NCBI GenBank assembly: GCA_964395765.1
Contig: CAYNCU010000263.1
Location: forward strand, 1-5,030
Reading direction: 5' to 3'
DNA from: DATDPY01 sp964395765
Lineage (GTDB): Bacteria > Bacteroidota > Bacteroidia > Cytophagales > Cyclobacteriaceae
Length of the DNA: 5,030 nucleotides
Below are positions 1 through 5,030 of this stretch, one piece after another. The number at the start of each line of letters is the position of its first letter. The stretch's first letter is position 1. Made by a program: the position numbers and the translations under genes. The notes beneath the pieces were generated by a model. That model worked only from the letters and a program-made list of their open reading frames with translations, made no database searches and was not told where the DNA came from.

Positions 1-100
1 TTTTTAAGAATAAGGGGATTATATGATGATAGGCTGTTTTTTTATTGTCAACGATCCGAAAAGATTGTCACGCTTATATTCATGCGTTTGAATAATCTAT

Positions 101-904
101 TTACGGCAAGGGAGCGTTCAATAATGAATACAGAATAATTACAAAAATTATAATCCCAACCATAAATGCAGCCCAGAAACCGATCCTGAACCATTTAAGT
201 TTTACTGACAGCTTCTGTAACAAAACATCCTCATGGGAAGTGGATAATATAAATGATTGTTTATTATCTCTTGGTTTGCTGACAGCGAGTTGCCCCGTCC
301 TGTCATTGGCTTCTCCCAGTACATACAAGGGTTGCCCCAAAGGAATAATGTTTTCAATCAGGGTAAAACCTGTTGTCCTGCCCATCCCGTACCGATCAGA
401 GATGCCAAGCTTTTTTGCGAGTTCCGGATCCAGTATTCCCTGTTGTGAATAATGGGATCGAATTGGATAGATTTCAGCAGCTTCGGGAAGTACCTCCACT
501 TCTGAATCTTCATCAGAAATGACAAAGGGGATGGATTGTTTATTGGATGAAACGGTTTCGGTCATCAATTGTGTCCTTGTAACGATTCTTCCCTGGGGGT
601 CCCTTTCCTGCACTTGCGTCTCATACTTCCGTATTACCTGGTGATCGGTGTAAATACATGATTGTCCGGAAATCGGAGCCAGTAATGGCGAATTGCATTT
701 TACATTACCGGAAAGTTCCACGTATTGCTGGTAAGTCCCTTTTCCGAATTCAATCAGAAAATGATCATGATTTTCAATGATTTCAGAAACCGCTGACCTT
801 TCAACCGAGTTTATGTTATCAAATTGTTTCTTGATTTTTTTAAAGTTGATAAATAAAATTATGCCGGCTATAAAAAGTACTGCCGGAATGAATAGGAGTT
901 CCAT
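101..904 (-). CDS. Two-helix membrane protein with GIDE/BAM-like domain, no RING finger
   Basis: Encodes 267 residues from the ATG at 904. The frame also allows a TTG two codons upstream (910), but ATG is preferred; neither has a visible Shine-Dalgarno. A hydrophobic helix (residues about 2-20) is followed by a basic KKIKK patch, then a soluble region of about 215 residues, then a second helix (about 241-262) preceded by KWFR. Positive-inside reasoning puts the soluble part in the cytoplasm. That part resembles the GIDE/BAM domain of the mitochondrial ligase MUL1: a SPL..PISGQSCIY segment (72-85), an acidic strand after IPFVISDEDSEVEV (125-138), and a PLGQPLYVLGEA turn (188-199). MUL1's C-terminal RING finger is absent, so ubiquitin ligase activity is not expected even though databases may carry that name. 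Role unknown. It is transcribed away from the amidase; no downstream partner is visible in the 100 bp before the window edge. Confidence 0.8.
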   Translation of the reverse strand: MELLFIPAVLFIAGIILFINFKKIKKQFDNINSVERSAVSEIIENHDHFLIEFGKGTYQQYVELSGNVKCNSPLLAPISGQSCIYTDHQVIRKYETQVQERDPQGRIVTRTQLMTETVSSNKQSIPFVISDEDSEVEVLPEAAEIYPIRSHYSQQGILDPELAKKLGISDRYGMGRTTGFTLIENIIPLGQPLYVLGEANDRTGQLAVSKPRDNKQSFILSTSHEDVLLQKLSVKLKWFRIGFWAAFMVGIIIFVIILYSLLNAPLP

Positions 905-1023
905 AACCAAAAAATTTTCGGCTGAAATATCGGAAAAAGGAAAGCATAATTACAATACTTGTAATAAAAGTTTTCTTAAATTGTTATTTCAAATTCCCGC
1001 ATGTACACTTAAACTAATTTTTT
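905..1023. other. Divergent intergenic region between membrane protein and amidase
   Basis: These 119 bp must hold the promoters of both divergent genes. The stretch is AT-rich. I searched it for the Bacteroidota -7 box (TAnnTTTG) on both strands and found no exact match. The nearest plus-strand string, AATACTTG at 953-960, has two mismatches and is not called. No Shine-Dalgarno precedes either start; the bases before the amidase ATG are a T-run. Confidence 0.5.
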
Positions 1024-2634
1024 ATGGACCGTCGAAACTTTGTTAAAACTTCAATGGCAGGGGGAAGTATATTTATGTTTTCATCCCTCTCTTCATGCAC
1101 GCAGGCTCCGGAAAAGAAAAAGGCTGAACCTGTGCCGCTTATTCCGGCCTTTGATCTTGATGAAACTACGGTCGATCAGCTTCAAGAGGCCATGAAAGAA
1201 GGGAAAACCACTTCCGCAGAGATCGTTTCAAAATACCTCAAAAGAATTGACGATCTTGATAAAAAAGGGCCGGAATTGAGGGCTATCATAGAGATCAACC
1301 CCGATGCCCTGGTCATAGCCGCTAACCTGGACAATGAAAGAAAAAACGGCAAGGTGCGGGGTCCATTGCATGGAATACCGGTTGTGATAAAAGACAATAT
1401 TGATTCCGGCGACAAAATGCAAACCACGGCCGGTTCGCTGGCGCTTGAAGGTTTTCATGCGTCTCAGGATGCATATATTATTCAAAAGCTCCGGGAAGCC
1501 GGCGCCGTACTTCTTGCAAAGGCCAACCTTAGCGAATGGGCGAATATCCGTTCCACGCATTCTTCCAGTGGATGGAGCGGCAGAGGTGGACAAGCCAGGA
1601 ATCCCTATGATATCACGAGGAACCCGTGCGGTTCAAGTTCAGGCTCTGCCATTGCCGTTGCCGTAAATTTTACAACGCTTGCCATCGGAACCGAAACAGA
1701 TGGATCTATCGTGTGCCCTTCAGGTATGAATGGGATTGTCGGAATAAAACCCACACTGGGATTATGGTCAAGACATGGAATTATTCCCATATCACACAGC
1801 CAGGATACGGCCGGTCCCATGGCCAGAACGGTTAAAGATGCCGCCTACCTGCTTGCCGCCCTTCAGGGAAAACATGATTATGATCCGGCCACTGCCGCTA
1901 TTCCTTCTCATCTTTCCGATTATTCGGAATGCTTTGATTCTTCCGGATTGAAGGGTGCCCGGATCGGAGTGATCCGGGATTTCATGGGCTTTCATCCGGG
2001 AGTTGATGAGGTTATGGGAAATATTTTAGATCATATGAAAAAACTCGGCGCTGAACTGGTTGATGTAAATTGTGCAAAAGACCGGGGTCGCTGGGGTGAT
2101 GCCGAATGGCAGGTGCTGCAATATGAACTCAAGGCGGATATGAATAAATATTTATCGGAACACCCGAATTCGCCGATGAAAACACTGCAGGATATAATCG
2201 ATTTTGATGAAAAAAATAAAGATAAGGAAATGCCCTGGTTCGGACAGGAAATATTCCTTTCGGCTGAGAAAAAAGGTGATTTAAAGGAAAAAGAATACCT
2301 TGATTCATTAAAATTATCAAAATCCCTGACCCGGGATATTCTCAACCAAACCATTGATAACAACAAATTAAATGCGCTCGTGGCCCCTACCAATGCACCG
2401 GCCTGGAAAACTGACCTTATCGACGGTGACCACGATGTTGGAGGTACTTCGGATCTTGCCGCCGTTTCAGGATTTCCGAGTATTACCGTCCCGGCTGGCA
2501 ATGTGCATGGTTTGCCCGTAGGAATTTCATTTATTGGAAAAGCCTGGACTGAATCCAATTTAATTCGTTTAGCCTATTCTTTTGAGCAGGGTACCAGGTT
2601 CCGATTCGGGCCTGCAGGAAAACTCAGTGCATGA
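1024..2634 (+). CDS. Amidase-signature family hydrolase, Tat-exported lipoprotein
   Basis: A 536-residue serine hydrolase of the amidase signature family (peptide amidase, GatA and FAAH relatives), which cleaves carboxamide bonds with a Ser-cisSer-Lys triad. The triad is intact: Lys123 in VVIKDNI, cis-Ser204 in PCGSSSGSA, and nucleophile Ser228 in TETDGSIVCPS. The 24-residue gap between the two serines matches FAAH and malonamidase E2. The fold runs from about 45 to 530 and ends in the usual SGFPSITVPAG and GLPVGISFIG strands, so the gene looks full length. The N-terminus carries RRNFVK (3-8), a short hydrophobic stretch and a lipobox LSSC with Cys25, indicating Tat export and lipid anchoring. 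No acidic run follows the cysteine, so surface display is not suggested. The ATG at 1024 is chosen because it places the twin arginines correctly. The substrate is unknown; the TETDGSIVCPS form is nearer to peptide amidase-like enzymes than to GatA, and no gatB or gatC is adjacent. No T-run terminator follows on its strand. Confidence 0.93.
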   Translation: MDRRNFVKTSMAGGSIFMFSSLSSCTQAPEKKKAEPVPLIPAFDLDETTVDQLQEAMKEGKTTSAEIVSKYLKRIDDLDKKGPELRAIIEINPDALVIAANLDNERKNGKVRGPLHGIPVVIKDNIDSGDKMQTTAGSLALEGFHASQDAYIIQKLREAGAVLLAKANLSEWANIRSTHSSSGWSGRGGQARNPYDITRNPCGSSSGSAIAVAVNFTTLAIGTETDGSIVCPSGMNGIVGIKPTLGLWSRHGIIPISHSQDTAGPMARTVKDAAYLLAALQGKHDYDPATAAIPSHLSDYSECFDSSGLKGARIGVIRDFMGFHPGVDEVMGNILDHMKKLGAELVDVNCAKDRGRWGDAEWQVLQYELKADMNKYLSEHPNSPMKTLQDIIDFDEKNKDKEMPWFGQEIFLSAEKKGDLKEKEYLDSLKLSKSLTRDILNQTIDNNKLNALVAPTNAPAWKTDLIDGDHDVGGTSDLAAVSGFPSITVPAGNVHGLPVGISFIGKAWTESNLIRLAYSFEQGTRFRFGPAGKLSA

Positions 2635-2675
2635 AAAAAAATCGAGATTTAAAAATAATTAACCAGTAATAAAAA

Positions 2676-2702
2676 AAGTCAGCCTTTCCATGAGGCTGAC
2701 TT
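2676..2702 (-). terminator. Rho-independent terminator of the 64-residue gene
   Basis: A perfect 10-bp stem (2676-2685 with 2693-2702, core GTCAGCCT/AGGCTGAC) has a 7-nt loop. Read on the minus strand it is followed by a run of seven T (complement of 2671-2677), two of which can also be counted in the stem base. It lies 25 bp past the stop codon of the minus-strand gene. On the plus strand only TTC follows, so it is at best a weak stop for the converging amidase transcript. Confidence 0.8.
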
Positions 2703-2727
2703 CAAGATAGAGATATTCACTATTATG

Positions 2728-2922
2728 TTATTTCACCCATTTGCCGTTTTTTGAATTTCCCAGAATAATTACATCTTTTGTTTTTTCATACTCCCTGGCT
2801 GCCTGAAGCATCCCCTCTTTGGTGCTTCTTCCTATTATTATTCCGGATCTTGATCCTTTGTTACGGACTTCAATATAAAATCCATTTTTTAACTTTTTCT
2901 GTGAACTTGGAGGTCTGGCCAT
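2728..2922 (-). CDS. Small basic protein of unknown function, MARPPSS start
   Basis: Encodes 64 residues from the ATG at 2922 to a TAA. The frame stays open upstream to a TTG at 2985, just after a stop, but the added 21 residues look like translated AT-rich leader, so the ATG is chosen. The protein is lysine- and arginine-rich with no signal peptide or membrane helix. It has a conserved-looking N-terminus (MARPPSSQKKLKNGFYIEV), a basic turn NKGSRSGIIIGR (21-32), a probable amphipathic helix (about 34-48, EGMLQAAREYEKTK) and a closing strand VIILG. I recall similar 60-65 residue hypotheticals in Bacteroidota but know no function. Size, charge and the strand-helix-strand pattern could suit a nucleic-acid-binding protein, which is conjecture. 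No Shine-Dalgarno is visible, but a dedicated terminator follows, which supports a real transcript. Confidence 0.78.
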   Translation of the reverse strand: MARPPSSQKKLKNGFYIEVRNKGSRSGIIIGRSTKEGMLQAAREYEKTKDVIILGNSKNGKWVK

Positions 2923-3424
2923 GACTAATTTATTTTGATTTAATATATGTTTAATAATTAATTGCTTTGGAATTGATTTTTCCAATCATTGCTTAATCAA
3001 ATTGCTTTCGTGAGAACCCTGTATATACAACTGGGATCCTGTCAAAAAAACATGGTCCGCCAACAGATCCATAAATTGAAATTCCGGGCGTATAAAATCA
3101 ATGAGAAATATTGATAAACCGGGGTTAACATCCGAAAGAAGCCAAAATTGTTTTTTATATCACGAATATTTGACACGTTTTTAAATATAGCTGAAATACA
3201 GCTAAATACCTCAAAAAAATGAAATTATTGACAGGATTTAACCAAATTTTAGAAAATTTAACCGATAGAAGGCTTTCCGTCTGCAGAATTGTATTTTTTG
3301 TGAGTTAAAGATAAAAAGCGGCTTAAATGCTAAATTTTGCAGTTTCATACCGGGCTATGAAGCTCCTATCCATAAAACAATTTATCAGGTAATTTGAAAA
3401 TGGATAAACAGGCTGAAGAAGAGA
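2923..3424. other. 502-bp AT-rich gap without a supportable gene
   Basis: I checked this stretch on both strands. The longest ATG-started plus-strand frame I followed is 29 codons (3219-3308), lacks a ribosome binding site and resembles nothing. The gap should hold the promoter of the 64-residue gene at its left end and the 3' end of the C2 gene at its right. Other contents are a 10-bp palindrome TGTATATACA (3020-3029), a short inverted repeat TAGCTG/CAGCTA (3188-3193 and 3199-3204), and the longer hairpin at 3341-3364. No tRNA or known riboswitch was recognised. Confidence 0.6.
3341..3364 (+). repeat. 9-bp hairpin with CCGGGC loop in the long gap
   Basis: AGTTTCATA (3341-3349) pairs with TATGAAGCT (3356-3364) around a six-base CCGGGC loop. 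One pair is T3343 with G3362. This is a G-U wobble if the plus strand is transcribed but an A-C mismatch on the minus strand, so plus-strand RNA folds better. No T-run follows on either strand, so it is not a standard intrinsic terminator. It starts 60 bp past the stop codon of the minus-strand C2 gene and may be part of that 3' end or of an unseen plus-strand RNA. Confidence 0.45.
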
Positions 3425-3778
3425 TTATATTAATTGCCATTCAAGGTTATATCTTGCCCGGTCTCCCTCTTTTTTATTCGTTGCCATATCGGTATTAAAC
3501 GGCCCTCCGGTTTTATCGATAATTATTTTGAAAGTTCCAAGCAAATCATTGGAACTTAACCAGTCGTAATCCCAAAGTTCTATCGTTACTAACGAATTGA
3601 TGGCTATATCCTTTAAATCAATATTAATATCAAGAGAGCCTGTTTTCATTGATTCGTATCGGTGTTTAACAGGCCAGATTTTCTTTTTATTAAATTTCAA
3701 AAAGACCTCATCTGCCTTGGCCTCATCAGATTGGTAGCAATTTAATTTTATGAGTTGTAAAGTAAGTGTATTTTCCAT
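3425..3778 (-). CDS. Stand-alone C2-domain protein, probably calcium-binding
   Basis: A 117-residue protein that is essentially one C2-like beta sandwich. C2 domains bind calcium and often membranes through loops rich in aspartate. The clearest sign is DYDWLSSND (70-78), which matches the loop-3 spacing D-x-D-x5-D, followed by LLGTFKI as in eukaryotic C2 domains. An earlier segment SDEAKADEVFLKF (17-29) resembles loop 1, D-x5-D-PYVKL, with one residue fewer between D18 and D23. All five ligand positions (D18, D23, D70, D72, D78) can thus be assigned. The closing strand is ARYNLEWQL (108-116). No signal peptide or membrane helix is present, so a cytosolic location is expected unless a non-Sec route exports it. 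The ATG at 3778 is supported by GGGAG six bases upstream. The gene stands alone, between the upstream isomerase's terminator and the long gap. The C2 call rests on motif spacing; partner and role are unknown. Confidence 0.78.
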   Translation of the reverse strand: MENTLTLQLIKLNCYQSDEAKADEVFLKFNKKKIWPVKHRYESMKTGSLDINIDLKDIAINSLVTIELWDYDWLSSNDLLGTFKIIIDKTGGPFNTDMATNKKEGDRARYNLEWQLI

Positions 3779-3784
3779 TCTTTT

Positions 3785-3789
3785 CTCCC
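3785..3789 (-). promoter_or_regulatory. Shine-Dalgarno site of the C2 gene
   Basis: The minus strand reads GGGAGAAAAGA directly before the ATG at 3778, giving GGGAG with a six-base spacer. It is the only clear Shine-Dalgarno in the window, and it fixes the start of the C2 protein. Confidence 0.65.
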
Positions 3790-3870
3790 AAATTAATTCG
3801 CCAATTTACAAATGATCTGAATAATTGATATAAATTTTTGAAAATAAATCTTTACCGGTATTGTATGAAA

Positions 3871-3897
3871 AAACCGTGGTCCAGGGGACCACGGTTT
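3871..3897 (-). terminator. Strong intrinsic terminator of the isomerase gene
   Basis: AAACCGTGGTCC (3871-3882) pairs perfectly with GGACCACGGTTT (3886-3897) around a three-base loop; opening the last C-G pair gives an 11-bp stem with a five-base loop. On the minus strand the stem ends in a run of six T, three of them past the stem. It starts 33 bp after the isomerase stop codon and separates that gene from the C2 gene, which therefore needs its own promoter within about 90 bp. Confidence 0.88.
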
Positions 3898-3930
3898 CTA
3901 ACATTAAATTTTACTTAAAACGGAATATTT

Positions 3931-4836
3931 TTAATATCCCCATTTTTTCATTGCGGCAAGATCATCCTTAACACAATCCATCGGGCTCTCGTTCTGGTAT
4001 GCTTCCTGCTCAATGATCATCAGCCACGCACCTTGTTTTACAGCCAGTTGCAACACTTTATCAACATGAAGAACGCCTTTCCCCAGAATAGTGCTGTCAT
4101 GGTGATGATGTTCATTTTCCGCTTTCAATACATCCTTCACATGCAGGGAGGTGAACCTACCCGGGTATTTATTTAAGATATCCAGAGGATCAGTACCGGC
4201 GGCATTGTATAAATTGGCAATATCGAACTGCTGGATTGTTGATTTCGGATCGCAGTTTTTCATAATGATATCATAAAGACTCATGCCACGCAATTTATTA
4301 TCCTCGTTGAAATCATCGTGGTAGCCGAATTTCATTCCATGTTGCTGGCATAAGGCCCCGCATTTATTCCAAAGATCGATCACCTGCATCAGCTTGTCAT
4401 AATCTTTTTGCGCATCGTCAGCCAGTGCCGGAGTGATCACAAACTGCTGGCCGACGGTAGCTGCATCTTCAACGGTTTGCTTCCAGTCATCGGTCCAGTC
4501 GTTCTTAGCGCCATCCCAGCATTCTACGCCGAAGTCAACATGTCCGCTATACATTTTAAGCCCCAGGTCACCGAGTATCTGTTTGAATTCAGTGGGCGAA
4601 AAACCATAAAATTTTCCTTTATGGTAACCGGCATGTTCGACCACTTTATATCCCATATCGGCTAATTTTTTCAGGGAACCTTTGGGGTCCGTATGCATAT
4701 CGGCACGGACACTATAAAGCTGTAAGCCTGTAACTTCTTTTTCCTGAATTGATGCTAACAGGGAACGCGATAAAAAAGTAGTGCTTGCAACTGCAAGAGC
4801 ACTCTTCTTAAGAAAAGACCTTCTTGATGTATCCAT
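3931..4836 (-). CDS. Tat-exported sugar phosphate isomerase/epimerase-like TIM barrel
   Basis: A 301-residue member of the xylose isomerase-like TIM barrel family (AP endonuclease 2 fold), whose members isomerise or epimerise sugars and polyols using a divalent metal. The N-terminus is a Tat signal: SRRSFLKK (4-11) followed by a weakly hydrophobic stretch to about residue 29, so the enzyme should act in the periplasm. The barrel starts at GLQLYSVR (37-44). Likely metal and active-site residues are Glu67 (VVEHAG), His173 (GYHDDFNE), Asp205 (QQFDIANL), His232 with Lys234-Asp235 (LHVKD) and Glu276 (IIEQE), all in the family's usual order. Length is normal for the exported subgroup. A run of four histidines (243-246) sits in the loop after LHVKD. 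The ATG at 4836 places the twin arginines properly; no Shine-Dalgarno precedes it. Exported relatives in Bacteroidota often lie beside sugar oxidoreductases, but none is visible here, so the substrate stays open. Confidence 0.9.
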   Translation of the reverse strand: MDTSRRSFLKKSALAVASTTFLSRSLLASIQEKEVTGLQLYSVRADMHTDPKGSLKKLADMGYKVVEHAGYHKGKFYGFSPTEFKQILGDLGLKMYSGHVDFGVECWDGAKNDWTDDWKQTVEDAATVGQQFVITPALADDAQKDYDKLMQVIDLWNKCGALCQQHGMKFGYHDDFNEDNKLRGMSLYDIIMKNCDPKSTIQQFDIANLYNAAGTDPLDILNKYPGRFTSLHVKDVLKAENEHHHHDSTILGKGVLHVDKVLQLAVKQGAWLMIIEQEAYQNESPMDCVKDDLAAMKKWGY

Positions 4837-4883
4837 TTCAATGAATTTTTATGTTAGAATATAATGGTTAATATTAAAATCTC

Positions 4884-4899
4884 ATGCGCAGAGGCGCAT
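4884..4899. repeat. Small GC-rich inverted repeat upstream of the isomerase
   Basis: ATGCGC (4884-4889) and GCGCAT (4894-4899) form a perfect 6-bp inverted repeat with an AGAG spacer, standing out from AT-rich surroundings 48 bp before the isomerase start. On the minus strand it is followed by GAGATTTTAA, too weak a T-run to call a terminator. It could be an operator, a leader hairpin or the end of a gene beyond the window. The rest of 4837-5030 shows no gene. Confidence 0.35.
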
Positions 4900-5030
4900 C
4901 GTTAAAAAACGTGCAGCAATAAATTTACAAAAAGCCGATCAGATTCCTATTAAAAATGTGAAAGATTAAAGCCCGAACTAAATTATTGGATTTACCACCA
5001 AGAAGAAATACCATTGCAGATTGCCGATTT

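Noticed and set aside
20..58. Minus-strand TTGACA and TATAAT strings downstream of the membrane-protein gene
   Set aside because: They are 22 bp apart, too far for a sigma-70 promoter, and Bacteroidota promoters use a different consensus.
44..70. Two copies of ATTGTCA 20 bp apart
   Set aside because: A seven-base direct repeat this close is likely by chance, and no third copy or associated gene supports an operator.
777..1046. 89-codon plus-strand frame running from the membrane-protein gene into the amidase start
   Set aside because: It is antisense to the membrane protein's N-terminus, crosses the divergent gap and overlaps the amidase in another frame; its protein looks random.
1228..1593. 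121-codon minus-strand frame inside the amidase
   Set aside because: It lies wholly antisense to a clearly conserved enzyme and shows no domain or signal; it is a shadow frame. The same applies to the 175-codon antisense frame at 2031-2558.
3219..3308. 29-codon plus-strand frame in the long gap starting MKLLTGFNQ
   Set aside because: It is short, has no ribosome binding site, looks like translated AT-rich DNA and resembles no known small protein.
3400..3498. 32-codon plus-strand frame MDKQAEEEII overlapping the C2 gene end
   Set aside because: Most of it is antisense to the C2 coding sequence, and no start signal is visible.
4925..5029. 34-codon minus-strand frame open to the right edge, possibly the end of an upstream gene
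   Set aside because: The peptide is low in information and matches nothing I know; an open frame of this length is expected by chance in AT-rich DNA.

Overview
The window looks like a piece of a Bacteroidota chromosome. Base composition is moderately AT-rich, most genes start without a Shine-Dalgarno sequence, intergenic gaps are long and AT-rich, and two genes encode Tat-exported enzymes of kinds that phylum often carries. The 64-residue MARPPSS protein also resembles small hypotheticals I associate with Bacteroidota. This assignment is inference from style; no marker gene is present.

Layout: (1) 1-100 holds no gene I can support. (2) 101-904, minus strand, encodes a two-helix membrane protein with a GIDE/BAM-like domain and no RING finger. 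(3) A 119-bp divergent gap (905-1023) separates it from (4) a plus-strand amidase-signature lipoprotein with a Tat signal, 1024-2634. (5) The amidase converges on a minus-strand gene for a 64-residue basic protein (2728-2922). A hairpin at 2676-2702 between them has its T-run on the minus side, so it terminates the small gene. (6) 2923-3424 is a 502-bp AT-rich gap with no credible ORF but with a 9-bp hairpin at 3341-3364. (7) 3425-3778, minus strand, encodes a stand-alone C2-domain protein that keeps the calcium-ligand aspartates and has the only clear ribosome binding site in the window. (8) A strong minus-strand terminator (3871-3897) follows (9) a Tat-exported sugar-phosphate isomerase/epimerase-type TIM barrel, 3931-4836. 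(10) 4837-5030 is its upstream region, with a small GC-rich inverted repeat and no gene.

The genes appear to be single transcription units. Each is set apart by a gap, a change of strand or a terminator, and nothing suggests they form one pathway. The two exported enzymes fit a cell that processes amides and sugars or polyols outside the cytoplasm, but their natural substrates cannot be read from the sequence. I found no mobile element, tRNA, rRNA, CRISPR array or phage gene, and no convincing new multi-gene system. The least explained items are the C2 protein, the 64-residue protein, the RING-less GIDE protein and the hairpin in the long gap.
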